Source of the DNA: Nocardia yamanashiensis NBRC 100130
GTDB taxonomy: Bacteria; Actinomycetota; Actinomycetes; Mycobacteriales; Mycobacteriaceae
Direction of reading: 5' to 3'
NCBI RefSeq assembly: GCF_001613325.1
Contig: NZ_BDCD01000020.1
Coordinates: 186,001-250,000 of the forward strand
Length of the DNA stretch: 64,000 nt
Each line of letters opens with the position of its first letter. Positions within the stretch are counted from its first letter, which is position 1. The notes under the pieces were generated by a model that was not told the origin of the DNA, did no database searches, and saw only the letters and a program-made list of their open reading frames with translations. A program made the position numbers and the translations under genes. Shown piece by piece: positions 41,677 to 50,502 of this stretch.

Positions 41677-43704
41677 GTGTGTGGCCTGCTCGGATTTCTG
41701 ACAGCACAGACGGCTTCAACTCCGGATGGACGGACGGTGGAAACCACCGCGGCGCAGGTGTACGAGGCGCTGCACTGCCAGCGCCATCGTGGCCCGGATG
41801 AGAAGGGCACCTGGAACGACGAGCGGATGATCTTCGGATTCAATCGCCTGTCGATCATCGATATCGAGCACTCGCATCAGCCGCTGCGCTGGGGCCCACC
41901 GGAGAATCCCGAGCGGTACGCGCTCACCTTCAACGGCGAGATCTACAACTACCTGGAACTGCGCGAGGAGTTGCAGGCCGAGCACGGGGCCGAGTTCGGC
42001 GATCAGCCCATGTTCCGGACCGAGGGCGACTCGGAGACCATCGTCGCCGCGTTCCACTACTGGGGCGCCAAGGCCGCGAGCCGGCTGCGCGGCATGTTCG
42101 CCTTCGCGGTGTGGGACACCGAGCTGAACAAGCTCTTCATCGCCCGCGACCCGTTCGGCATCAAGCCGCTGTTCCTGGCCACCGGCCCCGGCGGCACCGC
42201 CTTCTCCTCGGAGAAGAAGTCGATCCTGGAGCTGCTGGACGACCTGCAGCTCACCCACGACCTGGACCCGCGCGCCCTCGAGCACTACACGGTGCTGCAG
42301 TACGTGCCCGAGCCGGAAACCCTGCACAAGGACATCCGCCGCCTCGAATCCGGCTGCTACGCCTGGGTCGAGCCCGGCGAGGCGCCCCGCGTCACCCGCT
42401 ACTTCAACCCGCAGTTCCGCATCGTCCCGTTCGGCAAGCCCGACGACGTGACCGTGCACGCGCCGACCACCCGCCCGCGTCCGGCCGCACAGCGCCCGAA
42501 CACCCCGGCCAATCGGTACAAGGAGATCGCCGAGGCGCTCGAGGACTCGGTCGCCAAGCACATGCGCGCCGATGTCACCGTCGGCTCCTTCCTGTCCGGC
42601 GGCATCGACTCCACGGCGATCGCGGCCCTGGCCATGCGGCACAACCCGAACCTGATCACCTTCACCACCGGTTTCGAGCGCGAGGGCTACTCGGAGGTGG
42701 ACGTGGCGGCCGAGTCCGCGGCGGCCATCGGCGCCCGGCACGTGGTGCGCGTGGTGGGCCCGGAGGAGTTCGCGGCCTCGATCCCCGAGATCATCTGGTA
42801 CCTGGACGATCCGGTCGCCGACCCGGCGCTGGTGCCGCTGTACTTCGTGGCCAAGGAAGCCCGCAAGCACGTCAAGGTGGTGCTGTCGGGCGAGGGCGCG
42901 GACGAGCTGTTCGGCGGCTACACCATCTACCGGGAACCGCTGTCGCTCAAGCCTTTCGAATACCTGCCCAAGCGGGTGCGCAAGCTGGCGGGCAAGCTGT
43001 CCGAGCGCATTCCGGAGGGCACCCGCGGCAAGAGCCTGCTCAATCGCGGTTCGATGACCCTGGAAGAGCGCTACTACGGCAATGCGCGCAGCTTCAACGA
43101 CGCCCAATTGCGTTCGGTGCTGCGGGAATTCCGCCCGGAGTGGACGCATCAGGACGTGACCGGTCCCATCTACGGCATGCAGGGCTATCACTGGGATCCG
43201 GTGACCCGCATGCAGCATCTGGACCTGTTCACCTGGCTGCGCGGCGACATCCTGGTCAAGGCCGACAAGGTGACCATGGCCAATTCCCTGGAACTGCGGG
43301 TGCCGTTCCTGGATGCCGAGGTCTTCAAGGTGGCCGAGAAGCTGCCCTACGACCAGAAGATCACCAAGGAGACCACCAAGTACGCGCTGCGGCAGGCGCT
43401 GGAGGGCATCGTGCCCGGGCACGTCCTGCACCGCGCCAAGCTGGGTTTCCCGGTGCCGCTGCGGCACTGGCTGCGCGGACCGGAGCTCTTCGACTGGGCG
43501 CGTACCCAGATCACCGAGTCCGGCACCGATCACCTCCTCGACAAGCCCGCGATCCTGGCCATGCTGGAGGCGCACCGCACCGGCCCGATCGACCACAGCC
43601 GCCGGTTGTGGACGCTGATCTGCTTCATGGTGTGGCACGGCATCTTCGTCGAGCACCGCATCAAGCCCGAAATCCAGGAACCGGTCTACCCGGTCAGTCT
43701 CTAG
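41677..43704 (+). CDS. asnB: Asparagine synthase-type glutamine amidotransferase
   Basis: Protein of 675 aa starting GTG-TGT, so the nucleophile Cys is residue 2 (MCGLLGFLTA). Domains: class II glutaminase (residues 1-215, with QRHRGPDEKGTW and FNGEIYNYLELREE), then the synthetase with PP-loop VGSFLSGGIDST near 303 and LSGEGADELFGGYTIYREP near 406. In Corynebacterium and Mycobacterium the gene at this position (LtsA/AsnB) amidates the diaminopimelate of peptidoglycan and lipid II rather than mainly making asparagine. That role is likely here by synteny. Confidence 0.92.
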   Translation: MCGLLGFLTAQTASTPDGRTVETTAAQVYEALHCQRHRGPDEKGTWNDERMIFGFNRLSIIDIEHSHQPLRWGPPENPERYALTFNGEIYNYLELREELQAEHGAEFGDQPMFRTEGDSETIVAAFHYWGAKAASRLRGMFAFAVWDTELNKLFIARDPFGIKPLFLATGPGGTAFSSEKKSILELLDDLQLTHDLDPRALEHYTVLQYVPEPETLHKDIRRLESGCYAWVEPGEAPRVTRYFNPQFRIVPFGKPDDVTVHAPTTRPRPAAQRPNTPANRYKEIAEALEDSVAKHMRADVTVGSFLSGGIDSTAIAALAMRHNPNLITFTTGFEREGYSEVDVAAESAAAIGARHVVRVVGPEEFAASIPEIIWYLDDPVADPALVPLYFVAKEARKHVKVVLSGEGADELFGGYTIYREPLSLKPFEYLPKRVRKLAGKLSERIPEGTRGKSLLNRGSMTLEERYYGNARSFNDAQLRSVLREFRPEWTHQDVTGPIYGMQGYHWDPVTRMQHLDLFTWLRGDILVKADKVTMANSLELRVPFLDAEVFKVAEKLPYDQKITKETTKYALRQALEGIVPGHVLHRAKLGFPVPLRHWLRGPELFDWARTQITESGTDHLLDKPAILAMLEAHRTGPIDHSRRLWTLICFMVWHGIFVEHRIKPEIQEPVYPVSL

Positions 43705-43712
43705 TTACAGAG

Positions 43713-43750
43713 AACGGCGGCAACCCCCAGGTCAGGGGGCGGTCGCCGTT
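43713..43750 (+). terminator. Hairpin terminator after asnB
   Basis: Stem AACGGCG (43713-43719) with CGCCGTT (43744-43750), and an inner CCCCC/GGGGG pairing around the loop, followed by a short T-rich stretch. It lies just before the operator of the metal ATPase gene. Confidence 0.65.
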
Positions 43751-43761
43751 TCCTCAGGCAT

Positions 43762-43787
43762 AACACATGCATAGATACGCATGTGTT
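43762..43787 (+). promoter_or_regulatory. Candidate metalloregulator operator
   Basis: A perfect 9-bp inverted repeat AACACATGC-N8-GCATGTGTT lies 17 bp upstream of the P1B-4 ATPase start. The AT-rich, CATG-containing arms resemble ArsR/SmtB-type sites. No ArsR or MerR gene is adjacent. Confidence 0.55.
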
Positions 43788-43804
43788 GATGTATTCTCGG
43801 AGGT

Positions 43805-45829
43805 ATGGAGACCAAGGCGAAAGAGCGCACGCGGGACGATCACGCACACGGCGGCCCGCTCTCGGGCGCGCGCATGGAGATGGGGTTCGCCATCACCTCC
43901 GGCGTCACCTATGCGGCGGGCATGATCGCGCGGTACGTGGTGCACGCCCCGGGGGCGGTGTCGACGGCGCTGTTCGTGGCGACCTGTTTCTTCGGCGGCT
44001 TCTTCACCGTGCGCGCGGCCTACGAGTCGATCCGGCGCGCGCGGTTCGAGGTGGACTTCCTGATGCTGGTCGCGGCGGCCGGCGCGGCGGCGGTCGGCAA
44101 ATGGGCCGAGGGCTCGGTGCTGCTGTTCCTGTTCAGCCTCGGGCACGCGCTCGAGGAGTACGCCATGAGCCGGGCGCAGCGGTCCATCGAGGCCCTCGGC
44201 GAGCTGGCCCCGCGCACCGCGCTGGTGCGGCGCGGCAGCGGTCCGGTCGCGGAGGTGCCGGTCGACGAGCTCGAGGTCGGCGATGTGGTTGTGGTGCTGC
44301 CGAATTCGCGGCCCGCCGCGGACGGCATCGTGATCGCGGGCAGCAGCGCGCTGGACGAATCCTCGGTCACCGGTGAGAGCATCCCGGTCGAGAAGCGGGC
44401 CGCCGCTGATCCGGCCGCACTGACCGGGGCACGGGTGGTGCCCGAGGAACACCGGGTGTTCGCGGGCACGCTGAACGGCTCCGGCGCGCTGGAGGTTATG
44501 GTGACCAGCCGGGCCGAGGACTCGACCCTGGCGCGGGTCATCGCCATGGTGCGCGATGCCGATGCCACCAAGTCCCCCACCCAGCGCTTCATCGACCGCT
44601 TCCAAGTCTTCTATGTCCCAGCGGTTCTCGCCGGCGTGCTGGCCGTCGTCGGCTTCGGCGTGCTGCTGCTGAACGAGCCCTTCGGCGACAGCTTCTATCG
44701 CGGCATGGTGGTGCTGGTGGCGGCCAGCCCCTGCGCGCTGGCCATCGCCACGCCCAGCGCCGTGCTGGCGGGTATCGCGCGCGCCGCGCAGGCCGGGGTG
44801 CTGGCCAAGGGCGGCGGGCCGCTCGAATCACTGGGCCGGGTCAAGGCCATCGCCTTCGACAAGACCGGCACTCTCACCTGGGGCCGCCCTCGCGTCACCG
44901 ATATCGTGCCGGTCCTCGAGGACGTGCGCGACGAGCTGATCGAGACGGTGTTCGCGGTCGAGTCCTACAGCGACCACCCGCTGGCCGCCGCCATCACCCG
45001 CGATCTGGCCCAGCAGGTGCCCGCCGGCACCGAAACCGAAGCGACCGAGGTGAATTCGGTGACCGGACGCGGCGTGACCGCCCTGGTCTCCGGTCAGCCC
45101 ACCGAGATCGGCAATGTCACCATGTTCACCGAACTCGATCCGGACGGCCTGCCCGCGCCGATCGTCGCGGCGGTGGACGACCTGCACGCCCGCGGCCGCA
45201 CCACCATGATCGTGCGCCGCGCCGGGATCTATCTCGGGGTCATCGGCGTCATGGATGCCCCGCGCGCCGAGGCCGCACCCGTCATCGCCCGGCTGCGTGA
45301 ACTCGGCATCACCGACATGGTGGTGATCTCCGGCGATCATCAGCGGGTGGCCGACGCGGTCGCCGACGGCCTCGGCCTGGACGCCGCGCACGGCAACCTG
45401 CTGCCCGAGGACAAGGTCACCATGATCGGCTGCCTGACTGCCCGCGGCGGCACCGCCATGGTCGGCGACGGCGTCAACGATGCCCCCGCCATGGTCAACT
45501 CCTCGGTCGGAATCGCCATGGGCACAGGCGGTTCCGCCGTCGCCCTGGAAACCGCCGACGTGGCCCTGATGAGCGACGACATCGGCCGCCTCCCCTTCGC
45601 GGTAGCCCTGAGCCGCCGGACCGCGCGCATCATCCGCCAGAACCTCGCCTTCGCCCTGGTGATCGTGTCCATCCTGGTCCCCGCCACCCTGCTGGGCCTG
45701 CCCATCGGCCCGGCGGTCTTCGTCCACGAGGGCTCGACACTGATCGTGGTGGCGAACGCCCTGCGCCTCTTGCGCTTCCGGCGCGGAGCGGAGCACGCGG
45801 GCATCGAGCACGAGGCCCGGCCCGCCTAG
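43805..45829 (+). CDS. P1B-4-type metal-exporting ATPase (CtpD/CoaT-like)
   Basis: Protein of 674 aa. The metal class is shown by ASPCALAIATP (SPC in helix 4) and VHEGSTLIVVANAL (HEGxT in helix 6), and by the lack of a Cys-rich N-terminal metal-binding domain: together the signature of P1B-4 pumps for Co(II), Fe(II) or related ions. ATPase motifs are intact: TGES actuator, FDKTGTLTWGRP phosphorylation site, and MVGDGVNDAPAM hinge. The ATG at 43805 follows GGAGG very closely; MEMGF at 43874 is an alternative start. A palindromic operator precedes it. Confidence 0.9.
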   Translation: METKAKERTRDDHAHGGPLSGARMEMGFAITSGVTYAAGMIARYVVHAPGAVSTALFVATCFFGGFFTVRAAYESIRRARFEVDFLMLVAAAGAAAVGKWAEGSVLLFLFSLGHALEEYAMSRAQRSIEALGELAPRTALVRRGSGPVAEVPVDELEVGDVVVVLPNSRPAADGIVIAGSSALDESSVTGESIPVEKRAAADPAALTGARVVPEEHRVFAGTLNGSGALEVMVTSRAEDSTLARVIAMVRDADATKSPTQRFIDRFQVFYVPAVLAGVLAVVGFGVLLLNEPFGDSFYRGMVVLVAASPCALAIATPSAVLAGIARAAQAGVLAKGGGPLESLGRVKAIAFDKTGTLTWGRPRVTDIVPVLEDVRDELIETVFAVESYSDHPLAAAITRDLAQQVPAGTETEATEVNSVTGRGVTALVSGQPTEIGNVTMFTELDPDGLPAPIVAAVDDLHARGRTTMIVRRAGIYLGVIGVMDAPRAEAAPVIARLRELGITDMVVISGDHQRVADAVADGLGLDAAHGNLLPEDKVTMIGCLTARGGTAMVGDGVNDAPAMVNSSVGIAMGTGGSAVALETADVALMSDDIGRLPFAVALSRRTARIIRQNLAFALVIVSILVPATLLGLPIGPAVFVHEGSTLIVVANALRLLRFRRGAEHAGIEHEARPA

Positions 45830-45840
45830 TGCGAGAGAGC

Positions 45841-45880
45841 GAACGGCCCGCACTCCCCCTCATGAGAGTGCGGGCCGTTC
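45841..45880. terminator. Hairpin terminator after the metal ATPase
   Basis: A perfect 14-bp stem (45841-45854 with 45867-45880) and 12-nt loop lie between the ATPase stop and the amidohydrolase remnant on the other strand. There is no U-run. Confidence 0.7.
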
Positions 45881-45884
45881 CGAA

Positions 45885-46040
45885 TCACGCCTGATAGGTC
45901 GGCTGCCCCGCGAGGTAGGTGGTGTGTATACCGATGTCGTACCACGTATCCGGGTCCGCGCGACGCGGATCGTTATCCAAGACAACTAGATCCGCGAACT
46001 TTTCGGGCGTAATCGATCCGGACCGGGTAACCGCCTCCGC
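45885..46040 (-). pseudogene. Remnant of an amidohydrolase gene (C-terminal end only)
   Basis: The last ~50 codons read like the C-terminus of amidohydrolase-3 (YtcJ-like) enzymes: SGSITPEKFADLVVLDNDP followed by DTWYDIGIHTTYLAGQPTY. The required catalytic TIM-barrel is absent: upstream sequence in this frame has no homologous character and runs into the antisense of the MFS gene. It is therefore the tail of a lost gene, with the break point near 46040-46130. Confidence 0.6.
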
Positions 46041-46253
46041 GCTTCCGCCCGGACCTTCCGGCCATAACTCACAATCCGGGAATCGACCGCGCCGACCGGC
46101 GGTATGGCTCAGAATATGCGACACCCGCTGAATAGCTGATGATTCGCTAATCTCTAGCGAGTCACAATGCGGCGATCTCGTGAGGCGGTGTTGCGTGCAG
46201 GTCTTGACCGTTCTGTCCGGATCCACCCCGAACGTCACCGGGTTCGGCCACCG
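46041..46253. other. Promoter region of the MFS exporter
   Basis: It contains the inverted repeat TCGCTA-N5-TAGCGA (46144-46160), a possible operator for the transporter. The open frame of the MFS gene extends back to 46167, but the first 29 codons are Arg-rich and probably not translated. Confidence 0.35.
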
Positions 46254-47717
46254 ATGACCGAAACGTCCGTTCCCTCCGACACTCCCATCGCCCAGGCGTG
46301 GCCGGCGGCCGTGGCGGCCCGGGCCGATCGTCGCGGCCGGGCGCTGTGGGCCGCCGCCCTGCTGTCGTGCCCGCAGGGCATCGACCTCGCGATCCATTCC
46401 CTGGCAATGCCTCTGGCGGGCGCCGACCTGGGCATGAGCGATGGCGCGCTGGCGCTCGCGGCCAGTGTCGGCACCCTGCTGATGGCGGCGTGCATGCTCG
46501 GCACGGGCATGCTCGGCGATCACACCGGCCGCCGCCGGGTCCTGCTCTACGGCACCCTGGGCACGGCGCTGGGCTGCCTGCTCACCGCCGCCGCCCCGAA
46601 CACCGCCGTCTTCCTGCTCGGCCGGGCGCTGACCGGGGCGGGCACGGCGGCCGGCTTCGGTATGAGCCTGGCATTGCTGCCGACCCTGTTCTTCCCGCGC
46701 GAACTGCCCAGGGCCTTCGGATTGTGGCTGGGCGTGCAGTCGGTGATCCTGCTGGCAGCGGATCTGGGCGGCGGTCTGCTGATCACCGAATTCGGCTGGC
46801 GCGCAGGCTATCTGCTGACCGCGGCCGCGGCGCTGGCGGTCGCCGCGGCGGGCTGGTTCGTCATCCCGGATTCCCGCGCCGCGCGGGCCCGCCGCTTCGA
46901 CCTGATCGGCGTACTGCTGGCGGCGGCCGCCCTGGTGACCCTGATCGGCGGCATCGGGCAGGCGTCCGCCCGCGGCTGGGGCAGTCCGCTGGTGCTCGGC
47001 GGGGTGATCGTCGCCGTGGTGTTGCTGGCCGGCTTCTACTGGTGGGAGCAGCACACGCCCGAGCCGGGTTTCCCGGTCGCGCTGTTCCGCTCCCCCGCGT
47101 TCAGCGCCGCCTGCCTCACCGGCGTCGTGTTCAATTTCGGCCACGCCGCCGTCATCCTGCAGACCGCGGCCCTGCTGGAGAACTATCTCGGCAAATCCGC
47201 GTTCACGGTCGTACTGGTCACCATCCCAGCGTGTTTCGGCATGATCGCCGGTGCGGTGCTGGCCGGCCGCGCTCAGCAGCAGGGCACCGCCCCGCGCACG
47301 CTGTTCGTCGCCGGTCTGCTCTGCTGCGCCCTCGGCACCCTCCTGCTGTGCCTGGTCACTCCGCACACCGGCCTGGACTACTACGCGCTCGCGGGCGGTT
47401 TCATCGGTTTCGGCGTCATGTGCGCGCAGAATCCGCAGTCCGCGGTGATCATGTCCGCCGCCCCGCCCGGCATGGTGGGGTCGGTCGGCGCGGTGAAAAC
47501 CGTGGTGGGACAACTGGGTTTCGGGCTGGGGCTGGGTGCGATGACACCGATCATCGGCGCGTTCCCGGGAAGCGCCCCGCGCGGCACCTCCACCGCCTAC
47601 TTCCACGGCTTCACCGTCGCAATGGCCGTCACCACCGTGCTCATGCTGCTCGCGGCAGCCGGCGTGGCCGTGCTGATGCGGGCCCCCGCCACCGCATCCG
47701 CCGACAACACCGACTGA
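46254..47717 (+). CDS. MFS exporter, 14-helix DHA2 (EmrB/QacA) type
   Basis: About 487 aa from ATG 46254, with some 14 hydrophobic segments. The conserved loop 2-3 motif is GMLGDHTGRRRVLLYG, and motif C-like GRALTGAGTAAGFGMSLALLP follows. It is a proton-driven drug or metabolite exporter. No regulator gene is adjacent; the amidohydrolase remnant upstream suggests local rearrangement. It ends 4 bp before the convergent metI. Confidence 0.85.
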   Translation: MTETSVPSDTPIAQAWPAAVAARADRRGRALWAAALLSCPQGIDLAIHSLAMPLAGADLGMSDGALALAASVGTLLMAACMLGTGMLGDHTGRRRVLLYGTLGTALGCLLTAAAPNTAVFLLGRALTGAGTAAGFGMSLALLPTLFFPRELPRAFGLWLGVQSVILLAADLGGGLLITEFGWRAGYLLTAAAALAVAAAGWFVIPDSRAARARRFDLIGVLLAAAALVTLIGGIGQASARGWGSPLVLGGVIVAVVLLAGFYWWEQHTPEPGFPVALFRSPAFSAACLTGVVFNFGHAAVILQTAALLENYLGKSAFTVVLVTIPACFGMIAGAVLAGRAQQQGTAPRTLFVAGLLCCALGTLLLCLVTPHTGLDYYALAGGFIGFGVMCAQNPQSAVIMSAAPPGMVGSVGAVKTVVGQLGFGLGLGAMTPIIGAFPGSAPRGTSTAYFHGFTVAMAVTTVLMLLAAAGVAVLMRAPATASADNTD

Positions 47718-47721
47718 ACCA

Positions 47722-48399
47722 TCAGCGCCGCAACACCTTCCGGGCCAGATAGTTGCCGACGAACTGGATCACCTGCACCCCGGCGATGATGATCAGCGTC
47801 GCCACCAGGGTGACCTGCCAGTCGAAACGCTGGTAGCCGTACACCAGCGCGAAATCGCCGAGCCCGCCGCCGCCGACCGTGCCCGCCATGGCCGACATGT
47901 CGACGATGGCGATCACCACGAAGGTGTAGCCGAGCACCAAGGGGCCCAGGGCTTCCGGGATGAGCAGGGTCAGGATGATGCGCAGCGGGCCCGCGCCCAT
48001 GGACCGCGCCGCCTCGATCACGCCCGGATCGACGGTGACCAGGTTCTGCTCCACGATGCGCGCGATGCCGAACGAGGCCGCGACGATCATGACGAAGGCC
48101 GCCGCATCGGTGCCGATGGTGGTGCCGACGACCTCCAGCGTGATCGGGCCGAGCGCCGCCAGCAGGATGATGAACGGGATCGGGCGCACCACGTTCACCA
48201 GGAAGTTCAGCACCAGGTTGATGGGCGCGTTGGCGAGCAGACCGCCCTTGCGGGTGGTGTAGAGCAGGGTGCCCAGGCCGAGGCCGATGAGCCCGCCCAC
48301 CACGAAGGTGAGCAGCACCAGGTAGACGGTGGTGCCGACGGCCTCGCTCAAGACCGGCCGGAGCTTGTCCCAATCCGTTTGCACGGCTGCGATATTCAC
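47722..48399 (-). CDS. metI: Methionine ABC transporter permease
   Basis: MetI-type permease of 225 aa: about five membrane segments and the EAA-loop signature EAARSMGAGPLRIILTLLIPEALGPLV. It starts at GTG 48399 with GGAGG upstream, overlapping the metN stop by 4 nt (GTGA). It works with MetN and MetQ to import D/L-methionine and derivatives. Confidence 0.93.
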   Translation of the reverse strand: MNIAAVQTDWDKLRPVLSEAVGTTVYLVLLTFVVGGLIGLGLGTLLYTTRKGGLLANAPINLVLNFLVNVVRPIPFIILLAALGPITLEVVGTTIGTDAAAFVMIVAASFGIARIVEQNLVTVDPGVIEAARSMGAGPLRIILTLLIPEALGPLVLGYTFVVIAIVDMSAMAGTVGGGGLGDFALVYGYQRFDWQVTLVATLIIIAGVQVIQFVGNYLARKVLRR

Positions 48400-49490
48400 G
48401 CGGACCTCCGCTCGGACTCGACCGCGTCACTTCGCACCGCGTCGTCCGCGACGGCATCCGGGGCGGAGTCCGCCCGCCCGCCACCGTACGCCGCCAGCTC
48501 CGCCGCGACCTGCTCCACGGCCTCTTCCGGCCCGTCCAGCGCCACCGTGATACTCCCGAAGGTCTTGTCCTGCAACGAACTCACGCCGCCGAACACGATC
48601 TCGAAGCCGACCCCGGCGCGAGCGGCGGTGGCCAGCACCGCACCCACGCCCCGTTCGTCGCCGATATCCACCGTCACCAATCGCCCGGCATGCCGCTCCC
48701 GCAGCCTGCGCAGTTCCTCGGCGGTCGGGCGATTGTGCAGCACCGTCTCCACGAACGAGCGCGTGGGCGCGGCCTGCGGCGCGGCGAAAACGTCGAAAGT
48801 CTTTGCCAATTCCACGATCCGGCCCTCGGCCAGCACCGCGACCCGATCGGCCACCGACCGGATCACATCCATTTCGTGCGTGATCACCACGATGGTGACC
48901 CCGAGTTCCCGGTTCACCTTCTTCAGCAGCCGCAGCACCTCCCCGGTGGTCTCCGGGTCCAGCGCCGAGGTCGCCTCGTCGGCCAGCAGCAGCGACGGCG
49001 AGGTGGCCAGCGCTCGCGCGATGCCCACCCGCTGTTTCTGCCCGCCGGACAGCTGATCCGGATAGCTGCGCGCCTTGTCGGTCAGGCCCACGAACTCCAG
49101 CAGTTCGGCCACGCGCTCCTTGCGCCGAGCGCGCGGCCAGCCCGCCACCTTGAGCGGATACTCGATATTGCCTGCGGCGGTGCGGGATCGGAACAGGTTG
49201 AACTGCTGGAACACCATCCCGATATCGCGGCGCAGCTGCCGCACCCGCGATTCCGGCACCCCGGTGATGGGCTCGCCGCCGATGAGCACCGTGCCCGACG
49301 ACGGCTTCTCCAGGGCGTTGATGAGCCGCACGAGCGTGCTCTTGCCCGCCCCGGAGTAGCCGATCACGCCGAAGATCTCCCCGCGCTCGATGCGCAGATC
49401 GATCTCCGACAGTGCGGTGTGCCGCTGCTTGCCGGCTTCGAAAACCTTGGTGACCGAACGGAATTCGACCGCCGCGCTTTCGTCGCTCAC
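48396..49490 (-). CDS. metN: Methionine ABC transporter ATP-binding protein
   Basis: ATPase of 364 aa with Walker A GYSGAGKST near residue 44, the LSGGQKQRVGIARAL signature near 147, Walker B LLLADEATSALDP, and the C-terminal NIL/ACT-like domain (around TFGSITVALDG) that senses methionine in the E. coli protein. A long charged tail (last ~30 residues) is extra. It overlaps metQ by 4 nt. Confidence 0.94.
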   Translation of the reverse strand: MSDESAAVEFRSVTKVFEAGKQRHTALSEIDLRIERGEIFGVIGYSGAGKSTLVRLINALEKPSSGTVLIGGEPITGVPESRVRQLRRDIGMVFQQFNLFRSRTAAGNIEYPLKVAGWPRARRKERVAELLEFVGLTDKARSYPDQLSGGQKQRVGIARALATSPSLLLADEATSALDPETTGEVLRLLKKVNRELGVTIVVITHEMDVIRSVADRVAVLAEGRIVELAKTFDVFAAPQAAPTRSFVETVLHNRPTAEELRRLRERHAGRLVTVDIGDERGVGAVLATAARAGVGFEIVFGGVSSLQDKTFGSITVALDGPEEAVEQVAAELAAYGGGRADSAPDAVADDAVRSDAVESERRSA

Positions 49491-50371
49491 TTCTTCTCGC
49501 GCAGGGTCTGCTGCACCTTGGCCAGAATGGTCTCCAGTTCCGGCCCGGCGCGCTGCACCTCGACCGCGGTGCCCTTGGTGTTCTCCTGGACCGCCTTCTG
49601 CACCTCGGCGCTGTGCCAGATCTCGACCAGCTTCAGATAGGTCGGATTGGTCTTGTCGGCCGCGCGGGTGACGAACGCGTTGATGTACGGTTCCGCGCCC
49701 GGGCTCTTCGGATCATCCTTGAACAGCGCGGATTTCGGGTCGATGCCGGATTTCTGCAGGAAGGTGTTGTTGACGACGGATCCGTCCACCGATTCCAGCG
49801 ACAGCGCGGTCTGCGCGGCGTCCACCGTGGTGACCTTGACCTTGGACGCGCCCTTGTCGATATCGGCCGCGGTGGGCTGGCGGACATCGGCGGAGGACAG
49901 CTTCAGCAGTCCGGCGGCCTGCAGCACGAACAGCGCCCGCGCCTGGTTGGTCGGATCGTTCGGAATGGCGATCTCACCGCCCTGCGGAATCTCGGCCACC
50001 GACTTGTGCTTCTTGGAGTACAGCCCCAGCGGCACCACCTGCGTCGCCCCGATCGGCGTCAAGTCCTGATTGTTGGCCACGTTGTATTGACCCAGGAACT
50101 GCAGGTGCTGGAACAGATTCACATCGATCTGCTGCTGCGCCAGCGCCGTGTTCGGCTGCGAGTAGTCCGAGTAGTGGGTGATCTTCAGCGTGATCCCCTG
50201 CTCCTTGGCCTTCTCCGCGAAGACGTCCCACTGCGGGTCGCTCTCGGTGGTGCCGATGCGCACCGTGTTCGCGTCGGTACTCTCGTTCTTGCCGCACGCC
50301 GTGGCCGTGAGGGTGAGGCCCGCGACTGCCGCTACCAGGACCGGGATCGCCAGTACCCGATGGAATTTCAC
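49487..50371 (-). CDS. metQ: Methionine-binding lipoprotein (NlpA family)
   Basis: About 294 aa from GTG 50371 (GGGAG upstream). Lipoprotein signal with lipobox TATAC, then the NlpA/MetQ fold: VRIGTTESDPQW, KITHYSDYSQPNTALAQQQIDVNLFQHLQFL, and the LYSKKHKSVAEIPQGGEIAIPNDPTNQARAL segment. It delivers methionine to MetNI, encoded just downstream. It diverges from a second, related binding protein. Confidence 0.94.
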   Translation of the reverse strand: MKFHRVLAIPVLVAAVAGLTLTATACGKNESTDANTVRIGTTESDPQWDVFAEKAKEQGITLKITHYSDYSQPNTALAQQQIDVNLFQHLQFLGQYNVANNQDLTPIGATQVVPLGLYSKKHKSVAEIPQGGEIAIPNDPTNQARALFVLQAAGLLKLSSADVRQPTAADIDKGASKVKVTTVDAAQTALSLESVDGSVVNNTFLQKSGIDPKSALFKDDPKSPGAEPYINAFVTRAADKTNPTYLKLVEIWHSAEVQKAVQENTKGTAVEVQRAGPELETILAKVQQTLREKK

Positions 50372-50403
50372 TCGTGCTCCCGCATGATTCGTCGAAACAG
50401 AAC

Positions 50404-50441
50404 CCGGCAATGGAACCGTTGCGGCAATCCACCGGCAATGG
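50404..50441. promoter_or_regulatory. CCGGCAATGG repeats between the two metQ genes
   Basis: CCGGCAATGG occurs at 50404-50413 and 50432-50441 with a partial copy (GCGGCAATCC, 50421-50430) between them. The repeats lie in the divergent promoter region of the methionine genes and may bind a sulfur/methionine regulator. No SAM riboswitch features were recognised. Confidence 0.4.
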
Positions 50442-50502
50442 TTGCGATCCGGCGGAGTGAAAGGCTCGCCCGGCGGCCGGTCGGCCGCCTATCTTGCGTG
50501 AA

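Noticed and set aside
41716..43656. 646-aa open frame opposite asnB
   Set aside because: Antisense shadow; the asnB motifs on the plus strand are complete.
50372..50502. Possible SAM riboswitch before the methionine transporter genes
   Set aside because: The interval is short and lacks the conserved SAM-I/II/IV core elements; only short direct repeats are visible.
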